Positions 25,381 through 32,741 of a stretch of DNA of 32,741 nucleotides are shown piece by piece. The number at the start of each line of letters is the position of its first letter. Position 1 is the stretch's first letter. The translations under genes and the position numbers were made by a program. The notes below the pieces were generated by a model, which worked only from the letters and a program-made list of their open reading frames with translations, was not told the origin of the DNA and ran no database searches. Origin of the DNA: Myxococcales bacterium (GTDB lineage: Bacteria; Myxococcota_A; Polyangia; Polyangiales; Houyiibacteriaceae). Where the stretch lies: the NCBI GenBank assembly GCA_024640845.1, contig JAHEEE010000038.1:4713-37453 (forward strand), in the 5' to 3' direction.

Positions 25381-26490
25381 CTATGGCTCGATGAGATCAG
25401 ACTCGCATGGTTCCGGGGCCGAGACTGGGTTGCACCGGGCCACGTAGTCCCCCGGTATGGCGGTATGGTATTCGGTGCCGAAATCCGGATTGGGCACCAC
25501 GTAGTCGGTCACGACCGATTGAGCTCCACTCTCGAACGCTGCCACTTGGAGGGTGTAGTCGTCGTCGCGCGCCTGTTGGGTCTCCTCGTCCGAGCGGGTG
25601 CGTACCATGTACCCGGCCTGGACCAGCTCGCGGATTCGCTCCCCGTCCTCGAGCGCGTTGTCGACCTTGAACCACGACGCCTCCGGCTCTCCTTGCTCCG
25701 AGTTGGTGAACATCATGCGACCCTCGAGAGACGGATGACCGTCGACGTAGTGATCGCGAGCATCGCCCTCGTCGAGAAACACGAACATGAATCGCCCGCG
25801 TGCCTTTTCGAGCGTTGGCCAACCGCCATTCAGCACCGACTCTTCGAGCGTGGCGAAATCGGCACGTACGTCATCTGGAACGACTAGGCGTTCTCTCGGG
25901 AACACCTGAAGGATCTCCTCGTCGATGTCATCCACTTCGTCCGGCCCGAACGGCACCGGGATGGCGGCGTTGGGGAGGGGAATCGGGTCGTCTTTGGCCC
26001 CGATCATGACCGTGATGGGAAGATGCCTCGGATGTTCGTCCGACCACCCTTTGATCTGGTCGAGGCAGATCTGCAATGTCAGGCAACGCGTTTCGAAGTC
26101 GATGTCCTGAATGTGAAGCACCTTCATCCCGGGCTCGTCCAGCTCGGGGAGCCCCGAGTCGGGATCCTCGCCGATGTACCTCAATCCTTCCCGGCTTGCA
26201 TAGAGTCCGCCTTCGGGATCCGCGAAAATATCGAACTCGAGCTGGCGAACGCCGCGGTCGAGCTGCTCTCTCAATGGCAGCGCGGTGTACTCGAGACTAT
26301 CCGCGAGCTCCTGCGATTCGATAGCCGCAAGGACCTGGAGAATCTCGTCGCGCGGCTGAACATGATAACTGTTGTGCGTTCCGAGAACCTGGATCTCGTT
26401 CATGCGAAGCCCCTGTTCTACTTCCGAATCGTTGCAAGCGAGCACCACAACGCTGCAAGCAAAGCCCAGTAATATTACCAAGAATTTCAT
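25381..26490 (-). CDS. Phosphatidylinositol-phospholipase-C-like lipoprotein (Ca2+-dependent PLC1-like)
   Basis: 369 residues from the ATG at 26490. GGAGG at 26498-26502 lies 7 nt before it; the ATG at 26496 is too close to the site and upstream codons are not signal-like. The signal peptide has lipobox VVLAC, so this is a lipoprotein. The PLC-type TIM barrel begins MNEIQVLGTHNSYH (catalytic His in THNSYH), then LREQLDRGVRQLEFDIF (metal-binding Glu/Asp) and KVLHIQDID (second active-site His). The C-terminal part repeats features of the broken paralogue at 14488-15344. This family cleaves phosphoinositides or related phosphodiesters; the substrate of bacterial PLC1-like members is largely untested. 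Outer-membrane or periplasmic. Confidence 0.88.
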   Translation of the reverse strand: MKFLVILLGFACSVVVLACNDSEVEQGLRMNEIQVLGTHNSYHVQPRDEILQVLAAIESQELADSLEYTALPLREQLDRGVRQLEFDIFADPEGGLYASREGLRYIGEDPDSGLPELDEPGMKVLHIQDIDFETRCLTLQICLDQIKGWSDEHPRHLPITVMIGAKDDPIPLPNAAIPVPFGPDEVDDIDEEILQVFPRERLVVPDDVRADFATLEESVLNGGWPTLEKARGRFMFVFLDEGDARDHYVDGHPSLEGRMMFTNSEQGEPEASWFKVDNALEDGERIRELVQAGYMVRTRSDEETQQARDDDYTLQVAAFESGAQSVVTDYVVPNPDFGTEYHTAIPGDYVARCNPVSAPEPCESDLIEP

Positions 26491-26497
26491 TTTCATC

Positions 26498-26502
26498 CCT
26501 CC
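26498..26502 (-). promoter_or_regulatory. Ribosome-binding site deciding the PLC gene start
   Basis: GGAGG is 7 nt from the ATG at 26490 and 1 nt from the ATG at 26496, so the second, internal ATG is the functional start. Confidence 0.75.
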
Positions 26503-26783
26503 GTGGGCGATCGGCATCCCAAGCGAACCGCATCGAGCCGCGCGAGCTCCTTTCGCCTCATTGTCGCAGTGGGCTGCATCAGGCGTGCCAACGAGGCGCA
26601 GCGCTTTCCCCACGGGTTCTCACCCCTCTGCTGCTCCAAAATCGAAAGTTCTGCGTCCCGACGATCGGTGGTGCACAAGCTGCGCGAATGACCGCGCGCG
26701 GGGCTGAACGAGCAAACGACAAAGAAGCAGAGGAACAACGATCGGTTGTAGGGGATGCCCTCGAGCGTCACACCGCCTCCCGC

Positions 26784-28142
26784 TCACGGCACCGAGATTG
26801 TCGCCCGAAAGAACTCGCGCGCGCGGATATAGCGCCCCTCGAGCTGATGGTACTCGAACGCCTCCTCGTACATCCGCGCCTTCGTTGCGACGATCTCGAC
26901 CTCTCCGCCGGACGGAACGGGCACGATCAAAACCCGTCTTTGGCCGGGCGGGATACGGGTGTCGGCGAGCAGGGTGACCTCGGGCCACCAAGCGTAGCGG
27001 GAGCCGATCCTCGTCCACGTGCGTCCGACGACCTTGCTGCCTCGTCGTACCACGACTTCTACATCGACATGGCGCTCGGGATCACCACTCGGCATGTAGT
27101 GCCCGGCGCGGTCGTTTGCGATGACGACGGCGAGCTCGCTCTTGCAGTACCGGCAGTGGAGGGTCTTCTCTTCTGCCAGGGCCCGGTCCTGCTTCGCGAG
27201 TGCCGGCGCCTCTTCGGCGAGGGCGCGAATCTCTGCGGTGACGGCCTGCGTCGTGATGCTTAGGCCGTTCCCGTAGATCTCCCGTAGCGGCGCGATCTCG
27301 GCTTCGTACTCGGGCTTCTTGGGGATGAGCGATCCCCCAAACCAGTGCCGCCGCGTTTTGCGGACGGGGGTATCGAAGGCCGAGGCCAGCTTTCGTTCGA
27401 CCTCGGGCATGTGGCAGCTCTGACAGGTTTGACCGGGTTCCGAGTAGCTCGACGCGGCCCACTCGCGTCCGGTGCTGAAGAAGCATCCCAGGTTTTCCGA
27501 GATGTAGAGGCGTTCTGCCTGATGGCACCGCGTGCAGACATCGACCTTCAACAGGCTCTCGTCCTTGGCCGTGGGGTGGGGTGCTTGGGTGTCTCCATAC
27601 GGGCCGTACACGATGCCGTCCCGGACGTGGCAGGTCGCACAGGTGACGGCGTCGCGTTGCAAGGCCTCGTTGAAGGTCGGATTCGTCTCGTATTGGGGTC
27701 GATCGATCCGTCCGTCGGTCAAGCCGACGACGAGCTTCTCCTGCTGTGCGACCACGGGCGTATGGCAGTTCACACACAACCAGCTCACATCGCCACGCGT
27801 GGGGTCTTCCGCGCCGCGCGACTTCTCGAGCTCTTTTTGAAACTGCGCGTCATCGAGCCACGCGCGTCGATGCGTACTCACCGACCACTCCTGGTAGATC
27901 TCCTCGTGGCAGGCGCCGCAGGTTTCGGCGCGCAAGTCGACCAGGCCCTTCGGGACTGCCGTCGCGACGACTGGCCGCTCGTAGTAGGCGCGCGTCTCGT
28001 AAAACGACATCGCGCGATCGACGACGCCGTCACGCGGCGCCTCCGTGTGCTGCTCCGCGGGCTTCGAAGGACAGCCCCCCATCAGAAGGGCTGCGACGAG
28101 CGCGGTGTGGGTCAGGCCTGAGTCAGTCCAAGAACGCCCCAT
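26784..28142 (-). CDS. Lipid-anchored multiheme c-type cytochrome (five CxxCH)
   Basis: 452 residues from the ATG at 28142, which starts directly before a signal peptide with lipobox LMGGC. The longer frame to 28262 would overlap the neighbouring divergent gene. Five heme c motifs: CGACH (75-79), CVNCH (123-127), CATCH (168-172), CTRCH (203-207), CQSCH (240-244). A further CRYCK at 330-334 has Lys in place of His. C-terminal to the hemes is a beta-sandwich with AGHYMPSGDPERH, typical of cytochrome c554-related multiheme proteins. Probably a periplasmic or outer-membrane electron carrier or oxidoreductase; the partner is unknown. It diverges from the lipoprotein gene at 28220 with a 77-bp gap. 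Confidence 0.88.
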   Translation of the reverse strand: MGRSWTDSGLTHTALVAALLMGGCPSKPAEQHTEAPRDGVVDRAMSFYETRAYYERPVVATAVPKGLVDLRAETCGACHEEIYQEWSVSTHRRAWLDDAQFQKELEKSRGAEDPTRGDVSWLCVNCHTPVVAQQEKLVVGLTDGRIDRPQYETNPTFNEALQRDAVTCATCHVRDGIVYGPYGDTQAPHPTAKDESLLKVDVCTRCHQAERLYISENLGCFFSTGREWAASSYSEPGQTCQSCHMPEVERKLASAFDTPVRKTRRHWFGGSLIPKKPEYEAEIAPLREIYGNGLSITTQAVTAEIRALAEEAPALAKQDRALAEEKTLHCRYCKSELAVVIANDRAGHYMPSGDPERHVDVEVVVRRGSKVVGRTWTRIGSRYAWWPEVTLLADTRIPPGQRRVLIVPVPSGGEVEIVATKARMYEEAFEYHQLEGRYIRAREFFRATISVP

Positions 28143-28219
28143 CAACACCCGGTAGCATGGATGGCAGGTAGACTGGATTGCGCGGGAATGGAAAACTCGA
28201 AGGTGGTGTTCTTCCAGGC

Positions 28220-28765
28220 ATGAGAGGTGCAAGAAGACCGAGCTCCGCCTGGCTGCTTTCATGGACGTTCGTCGTCTGGATCGCGTGGACTGGGTGCACC
28301 AAGGCAGAAACAGAGAGGCCCCCAGCGCTGGAAGCCACGCTGAAGGAGCTTCTCGGCGACCAGCGGGGGCCCATGCACTATTTCTCCGCGAAGGCGGACC
28401 TCGACGACGACCAGGTCTCCGAGTGGATCGTCCACCTCGCCGGGCCGAGCGTGTGTGGGACCGGCGGTTGCAACACCTTAGTCTTCACTGAAGTCGACGG
28501 GGGGCTCAGACTGGTGACGCGAATCTCGGTGACCCGACCGCCGATTGCGATCGCAGAGACCAGGACAAGCGGCTGGCGAGATCTCATCGTTCACGTTGCT
28601 GGCGGCGGGACCCTCCCTGGTCATGACGCCCGGCTCCGGTACGATGGCAGCACTTATCCAAGCAACCCGAGCGTAGAACCCGCCGAGCCTATGAGCGAGA
28701 GAGGGAAAGGCGTGGTCGTGATCCCGGCATTCCAGTCGTTCGCAGAGGGCACGAGACTGAGGTAG
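28220..28765 (+). CDS. Conserved hypothetical lipoprotein
   Basis: 181 residues from the ATG at 28220. This start gives basic residues, a hydrophobic segment (AWLLSWTFVVWIAW) and lipobox WTGC with Cys26. The mature domain has DLDDDQVSEWIVHLAGPSVC, TGGCNTLVF, a hydrophobic-arginine strand and SGWRDLIVHVAGGG. This layout recurs in uncharacterised proteobacterial lipoproteins, where a D-x-D-x-D segment and a GxGGC pair are conserved. Two Cys probably form a disulfide. Function unknown. It shares a short divergent promoter region with the cytochrome gene. Confidence 0.75.
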   Translation: MRGARRPSSAWLLSWTFVVWIAWTGCTKAETERPPALEATLKELLGDQRGPMHYFSAKADLDDDQVSEWIVHLAGPSVCGTGGCNTLVFTEVDGGLRLVTRISVTRPPIAIAETRTSGWRDLIVHVAGGGTLPGHDARLRYDGSTYPSNPSVEPAEPMSERGKGVVVIPAFQSFAEGTRLR

Positions 28766-28982
28766 CAAGGACACCGCCTTCCTCGGGATCCCGTGGTGTG
28801 TCGCGCCGGGCACAGCCTGCGTTCGCCGAGCCTCCGGGTAGAGCTGCGCGGCGGGGCGGGGTTCACACCAAAGCAAGCTTCGGGTAGAAGCCATGACTGA
28901 GCCCTCCGCCGTTTTACTTTCGAGCTCGGCCGCATGCGGCGTTGTATTGCTGGCCCGCCGACAACAGAGAGAGGATGATTCG

Positions 28983-29153
28983 ATGGGAACAGACAGTGAC
29001 AGAAGCACGTGGGTGATCGGTGGCACGACACTCGTCGGTCTCGGCGTCGGTCTCATTTTCGTGCGAACGTCGGTATTGGTGTTCGTGGCCTCTATTCTGA
29101 TTGGAATCGGCGCAGGTCTCGTCATCACACCGCTCATTTCAAGACGTCAGTAG
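28983..29153 (+). CDS. Small two-helix membrane protein
   Basis: 56 residues from the ATG at 28983, supported by GAGAGAGG at 28967-28974 (8-nt spacing). The frame is open further upstream to 28893, but that part is not protein-like. Two hydrophobic helices are predicted: WVIGGTTLVGLGVGLIFV and VLVFVASILIGIGAGLVI, with Gly-zipper spacing, followed by a short basic tail (SRRQ). It resembles other short Gly-rich membrane proteins of unknown function. A strong terminator-like hairpin follows 45 bp after the stop, which supports a real transcript end here. Confidence 0.65.
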   Translation: MGTDSDRSTWVIGGTTLVGLGVGLIFVRTSVLVFVASILIGIGAGLVITPLISRRQ

Positions 29154-29198
29154 CGCCCGCCCAGTCCTCGGCGTCGCGTGGTGCGGCCAACCATCCGA

Positions 29199-29231
29199 GA
29201 AAAAAGCCCCAGCAAAAACCGAGGCTTTTTA
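29199..29231. terminator. Bidirectional intrinsic terminator
   Basis: AAAAAGCC at 29201-29208 pairs with GGCTTTTT at 29223-29230 across a 14-nt loop. The A-tract and T-tract allow termination in both directions. It sits between the small membrane protein (+) and the Cys-rich protein (-), where both transcripts should stop. Confidence 0.75.
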
Positions 29232-29258
29232 GTCAGGATATATTTTTGTAAAAAAAGG

Positions 29259-29654
29259 CTACATGCAGAGCGTTGGGCAGATCCCGAGCGCGAGTGCCGA
29301 GGGGCAGAGGCCGCAGGTGTCGAGCGCGCCGCAGACCACGAACTGAATGTTCTTTGCACCGCCAGCGTCCGGCCCGCTCGGTTGTACTGATGCCGGGCCC
29401 GCGATGCCTTTGACCTCGCCCGACTGGAACTCTTCGAGACAACCGGGTGTCGCGACGAACTCGACGAACGCGTTCGTGACGTCGAGACACTGGTTGTCTT
29501 CGCAGCTCATTTCCGAGCATGCCTGCGCGCTACCGAGCGCGGTGGCGATGATCGAGTTGCACGTGCCCTTCGAGTTGTCGGCGTCGACCTCCGATACGAA
29601 AAGTGCGACCGCCGCAAGCGCGACAATGGTGATTGGAAATAGCTTTTTCATCAT
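29259..29654 (-). CDS. Small secreted protein with ten cysteines
   Basis: 131 residues from the ATG at 29654, preceded by GGAGG at 5-nt spacing; an ATG three bases later is equally possible. The signal peptide MMKKLFPITIVALAAVALF is cleaved near EVDA. The mature ~105 residues contain ten Cys, with a cluster at the C-terminus (VVCGALDTCGLCPSALALGI then CPTLC). Ten is enough for five disulfides, so it is probably a compact periplasmic or extracellular domain. No family recognised. The stop lies 28 bp from the shared terminator. The upstream gap carries repeat copy C. Confidence 0.72.
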   Translation of the reverse strand: MMKKLFPITIVALAAVALFVSEVDADNSKGTCNSIIATALGSAQACSEMSCEDNQCLDVTNAFVEFVATPGCLEEFQSGEVKGIAGPASVQPSGPDAGGAKNIQFVVCGALDTCGLCPSALALGICPTLCM

Positions 29655-29786
29655 GATGTCCTCCAAAACCCGTTCTCGAGGCGCGACACGACATGCGCCG
29701 CCAGCCTCTTGGACCACCGAGGCTCTCGCCAATCGTCATCGTGGTCCATACGTAATTCGTGCATCGCGGCAGACGCATGGGCCTTT

Positions 29787-29846
29787 TAGGCCATTGGGCT
29801 CATGCTGAGAGCCGAATCGCGCGGCCTCGTCGCGTTTGATGTCGCT
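29787..29846 (+). repeat. Dispersed ~60-bp repeat, copy C
   Basis: Core CCATTGGGCTCATGCTGAG, then AGCCGAATCGCGCGG. It aligns with copies A (3786) and B (8310) in the same orientation, with a short gap in its right half. It lies in the gap between the Cys-rich secreted protein and threonine ammonia-lyase. Confidence 0.5.
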
Positions 29847-29895
29847 CCGCAGGAACTGAGTCAGCTCGCTGGCATGGGTTCCGCTGCTCCGGCAC

Positions 29896-31107
29896 TCAAT
29901 CGAGCAGTCGTGCGTCGAAACCACGCTTGCGCAGAGCGCCAAGCACTTGATCCGCGCCTTCCTCGCCCCGAAGCTGGAGGACCATGTCCACGATCGCGGA
30001 GCGCGCCGACGAGCCACCGAAGGCACGTTGGTGGGAGATCTCCATGATGTTGCTGTCGAGCTCACCGATGAGCTGGGCGACCTGCCCGAGCGCCCCGGGT
30101 ATGTCCGGCACCTCGACCCGAACTCTGACGAGGCGGTGGCTTCGCACCATGCCGCGTTGCAAAACCGAGGAGAGCGTCATCATGTCGATGTTGCCACCAC
30201 ATAGAACCGTCCCGACGTTTTGGTCCTGAAAACGCTCCCGATGTGCGAGCACCGCCGCCACCCCCGCAGCCCCGGCGCCCTCGACCACCGTCTTTTCGAT
30301 CTCCGCGAGAAGAAAGATCGCCTGTTCGATGTGCTCTTCGCGCACGAGGACCATGTCATCGACGTAACGCCGAATCAGGTCCATCGTCAGCGAGCCGGGT
30401 GATTTCACGGCAATGCCATCGGCGACGGTGTCGCGGTCTGGCGCGTTGTCCGCGTTCAAACCATGGAATGCGTGGTGCGCCGCAGGATATCGCTCGCTCT
30501 GCACCCCCACTACGCGGATGCTCGGAAGAAGCGCTTTAGCCGCGAGCGCAATACCGGAGATGAGCCCACCCCCGCCTACCGGAACTACCAAGGTGTCGAT
30601 GCGGTATCCGATCTCGAGCATCTCGAGGGCGAGCGTCCCTTGGCCCGCGATGACTGCGGGATCGTCGTACGGGTGTACCAGCGTGAGGCCGCGCTCGCGT
30701 GCCATGTCTTTGGTGAAGATGCGCGTCTCATCGAAACGGCTGCCGTGCAGGATCACCTCGGAGTGATGTGCGCGAGTCTGCTCGACTTTCGCATTCGGCG
30801 TGGTTCGTGGCATTACGATGGTGGTCGGAATCCCGAGGCGCCTGCCATGGTAGCTGACCGCCTGTGCGTGGTTGCCCGCCGACATCGCAATGACCCCTTT
30901 GCGACGCTCCTCTTCGGAGAGATCGAGGAGGCGGTTGAGCGCGCCGCGCTCCTTGAACGATGCGGTGAACTGCTGGTTCTCGTGCTTCAGGTAGAGCTGC
31001 GCTCCCGTGTGTGCAGACAGCGTTCTCGAAAGCTCGAACGGCGTTCGCACGATACTCGACATGATGCGCCCATGCGCATGCTCGACGTCTTCGAGGGAAA
31101 CGCTCAT
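29896..31107 (-). CDS. Threonine ammonia-lyase (threonine dehydratase) with ACT domain
   Basis: 403 residues. The fold-type II PLP enzyme domain covers ~1-320: PLP Lys52 in ASFKERGA, the phosphate-binding loop VGGGGLISG near 176-184, and CGGNIDM near the end of the domain. A C-terminal ACT-like domain (~328-403, VRVEVPDIPGALGQVAQLIG) suggests allosteric regulation. It converts threonine to 2-oxobutyrate and ammonia. At ~400 residues with one ACT domain it matches the TdcB/short-IlvA type widespread in bacteria rather than the ~510-residue IlvA. The gene stands alone; no ilv genes are nearby, so a catabolic or isoleucine-precursor role cannot be separated. It diverges from the META lipoprotein gene. 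Confidence 0.93.
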   Translation of the reverse strand: MSVSLEDVEHAHGRIMSSIVRTPFELSRTLSAHTGAQLYLKHENQQFTASFKERGALNRLLDLSEEERRKGVIAMSAGNHAQAVSYHGRRLGIPTTIVMPRTTPNAKVEQTRAHHSEVILHGSRFDETRIFTKDMARERGLTLVHPYDDPAVIAGQGTLALEMLEIGYRIDTLVVPVGGGGLISGIALAAKALLPSIRVVGVQSERYPAAHHAFHGLNADNAPDRDTVADGIAVKSPGSLTMDLIRRYVDDMVLVREEHIEQAIFLLAEIEKTVVEGAGAAGVAAVLAHRERFQDQNVGTVLCGGNIDMMTLSSVLQRGMVRSHRLVRVRVEVPDIPGALGQVAQLIGELDSNIMEISHQRAFGGSSARSAIVDMVLQLRGEEGADQVLGALRKRGFDARLLD

Positions 31108-31334
31108 GGTCCGGAGTCTAGCGCCTTGCAGCGCGGGAAGGGATCCGGAAGACCTGCACCGAAGGAACGAAAGCTTGTGAGCGTGGGAGATCGGGCCGAT
31201 GTTGGCGCGAACTCATCTCACGACAACACAACAAAATCGCCGAACCCCTGCGTCTTCAGTGACAACGTCGGTAGGATTTCTGGTTTTTGCAAGGCACTTG
31301 CACTGCCCGTTCGAGAGCCGCATGTCTACGAGCC

Positions 31335-31340
31335 GGAGGG
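31335..31340 (+). promoter_or_regulatory. Ribosome-binding site deciding the META lipoprotein start
   Basis: GGAGGG with 7-nt spacing to the ATG at 31348. It rejects the much longer open frame upstream, which runs into the antisense of threonine ammonia-lyase. Confidence 0.85.
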
Positions 31341-31347
31341 CTTTCAG

Positions 31348-32175
31348 ATGCCACGATCGACGACCGCAGGCGCGATGATGCTCCTTGCTAGCTTTGGATG
31401 TCAAAGCGGTGAGGCGACGGAGACGACGAGCGACGATGTGTCCTCATCCCGAGAGACGAACTCCGTGGGAGAGCTCCACGTCGAGGTGTTTTACAGGGAG
31501 AGGATGCTGCTTCCGCCAACCGCAATCCTCGAGGTGGTGTTGGAGGACGGCGCGAAGATGGACGTCGCAGCTGAGTTGATTACGAAGAAGACGATGCCTC
31601 TCAACACAGCACCTCCTTACCGCGTTACGCTCGAGTACGCTCCGTCCAAGCTCCAAGATCGAGGTCGCTACGGTGTCCGAGCCCGCATCGAAAACGACGG
31701 TCAGCTGATGTTCACCAGCACCCAGTTCAACCCCGCATTCGGCGCCGACGGCTCGCGCGATTCGCCACCCAATGACCCCGTCCAGGTGTTGGTGCGCCGG
31801 GTCGCCGGGAGAAGCGAGACCCGCGCGTCGTCGATCACCGGCACGCGCTGGGTGCTTCAGAAGCTTCGCGGAGAGCCGGCCGGATTGGGTGCTGGCGGCC
31901 AAGCCCCAAATATCACGCTCCAAGCGGCGGAGCTGCGCGTGTCTGGATTTGCAGGCTGCAATCAGATCTCGGGCGGCTATACCCTCGATGGAGAACAGTT
32001 ATCGTTCGGCCAGATGGCGATGACGATGCGAGCATGCCCGGAAGGGATGGACCTCGAACGCGATTTCGCCAAAGCGCTCGAGGAAACCAAGCGCTACGAG
32101 GTTTCGGACGACGTACTTCGGCTCCGCGACGAGCATGGGACCGTCGTCGCCGAGCTCAAGGCTGGGTCGTCGTAG
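31348..32175 (+). CDS. YbaY-META two-domain lipoprotein
   Basis: 275 residues from the ATG at 31348. A short signal peptide has a lipobox ending at Cys18 (LLASFGC). Residues ~40-135 look like the YbaY/YscW-type domain (ELHVEVFYRERMLLPPTAIL, VTLEYAPSKL, YGVRARIENDG). Residues ~165-270 form a META/HslJ domain (ITGTRWVLQKL, SGFAGCNQISGGY, MTMRACPEGMDLERDF), including the conserved GCNQ-x-x-G turn and AC near its end. HslJ-type proteins are associated with heat shock and novobiocin resistance; a mechanism is not established. Predicted periplasmic and outer-membrane anchored. Single gene. The combination of both domains in one lipoprotein occurs in other bacteria. Confidence 0.85.
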   Translation: MPRSTTAGAMMLLASFGCQSGEATETTSDDVSSSRETNSVGELHVEVFYRERMLLPPTAILEVVLEDGAKMDVAAELITKKTMPLNTAPPYRVTLEYAPSKLQDRGRYGVRARIENDGQLMFTSTQFNPAFGADGSRDSPPNDPVQVLVRRVAGRSETRASSITGTRWVLQKLRGEPAGLGAGGQAPNITLQAAELRVSGFAGCNQISGGYTLDGEQLSFGQMAMTMRACPEGMDLERDFAKALEETKRYEVSDDVLRLRDEHGTVVAELKAGSS

Positions 32176-32241
32176 GCCACGCTGGGTCCAACACCCTTTT
32201 CGCGCCAATGTAAGCGCCTAGGCCGATGGTACAGCGCTCTG

Positions 32242-32741
32242 ATGAAAGCCCCGAGTCGCTGACCCCGGCTCCGCCTCGAGCGTGCTTACGGCGCCTTTGC
32301 TGCGGGCGACTGGGAAACGGCCGCGATCTATTTCGACAAGGCACGCCGCGTGACCGACTCACTCGCGGGTCACGTCGGCTGGATCGAGACCCAGCTCCGC
32401 ATCGGCTCCCCGGAGCGCGCTCCGCTCCGTGGTTGAGGGCAACGCGTGGCTCGAAGCGGCAGACCCGCTTCGCCCTGACGACGTCGACCGTCGCCTTCGC
32501 ATCGCCGACGTCGCCAAGCTGCAGGGCAAGCTCGAAGAAACGAGGCAGTACCTCGAAGAAGGCCTTGGGTATGCAGAGCAGCACGCCACGTTGAGCGGGA
32601 GCGAGGTGAGCGAGGTGGGGTTCCATCTGCTCCGGGCCTACGCGCTCCTCCACTTCGATGGCGGCGTCGACCTCGCCTCCTATCAGCGCGACTTGGAGCA
32701 AGACCTGCTCCGCTACTACCTCTTCCTCTGCGAGGTGCGAA
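32242..32741 (+). pseudogene. Broken TPR-like gene, cut by the window end
   Basis: The ATG at 32242 encodes six residues before TGA at 32260. The same frame then continues protein-like to 32434 (ERAYGAFAAGDWETAAIYFD then KARRVTDSLAG), a helix-turn-helix pattern like a tetratricopeptide repeat. At ~32420 the good frame shifts by one: SALRSVVEGNAWLEAADPLR, DVDRRLRIADVAKLQGKLEE, and so on, open to the last base. Two lesions in 200 bp suggest a pseudogene, though one base error in the assembly cannot be excluded for the frameshift. The helical, Leu/Ala-rich content fits a TPR-type protein; the partner or function is unknown. Confidence 0.55.

Noticed and set aside
31155-31215. Possible fourth copy of the dispersed repeat, sharing AAGGAACGAAAG with the flank of copy B
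   Set aside because: Only the short 12-mer is shared; the conserved core is not recognisable.
30463-31347. Upstream half of the long frame containing the META lipoprotein
   Set aside because: It is antisense to threonine ammonia-lyase. A consensus ribosome site, ATG and lipoprotein signal at 31348 give the real start.

Overview
The window is about 62-65% GC by eye and codes densely on both strands. Several traits point to a Myxococcota (deltaproteobacterial, Polyangia-like) chromosome, probably an environmental lineage. There are many secreted lipoproteins, Asp/Cys-rich repeat proteins, a Gly/Thr-rich GGTGG-type linker in a beta-helix protein, a lipid-anchored multiheme cytochrome, and a large LamG/FN3 protein. 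No rRNA, tRNA, CRISPR array or complete insertion sequence was found. Family names come from reading the protein sequences; no database search was possible.

Layout. 16-1737: a HAD phosphatase fused to a HerA-like ATPase. 1830-3284: a repeat-rich lipoprotein. 3285-3949: the decayed remains of a thiamine-pyrophosphate enzyme plus a dispersed repeat. 3950-7807: a 1285-residue secreted LamG/FN3 protein behind an AT-rich promoter region. 8415-10829: a lipoprotein sulfatase. 11134-13119: an envelope cluster of two YkuD L,D-transpeptidases around an Lpp/OprI-like alanine-zipper lipoprotein that ends in lysine. 13250-14296: a secreted beta-helix protein. 14488-15344: a broken copy of a phosphatidylinositol-phospholipase-C-like lipoprotein whose intact paralogue is at 25381-26490. 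Between the two copies lie an MgtC/DUF4010 membrane protein, an MDR oxidoreductase, a gabT remnant next to intact gabD, a coupled methyltransferase-CrtU-Rieske operon, and two short-chain dehydrogenases. 26784-32175: a five-heme lipoprotein cytochrome, small lipoproteins and membrane proteins, threonine ammonia-lyase and a YbaY-META lipoprotein. The right edge holds a broken TPR-like gene.

How the genes work together. The clearest functional unit is Ldt-Lpp-Ldt, which together would tie the outer membrane to peptidoglycan. The second is the crt-type operon, with 4-nt stop/start overlaps, which probably modifies the end ring of a carotenoid or related isoprenoid whose backbone genes are elsewhere. 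gabD without gabT suggests that GABA catabolism is lost here, or that the transaminase is supplied from another locus. The sulfatase, LamG protein and PLC-like lipoproteins fit an organism that attacks external polymers and lipids, but that is inference.

A recurring theme is erosion. At least four genes (TPP enzyme, PLC paralogue, gabT, TPR protein) are broken by deletions or frameshifts, and a possible IS21 scrap lies in a fifth place. A roughly 60-bp dispersed repeat sits in three intergenic gaps, all in the same orientation.
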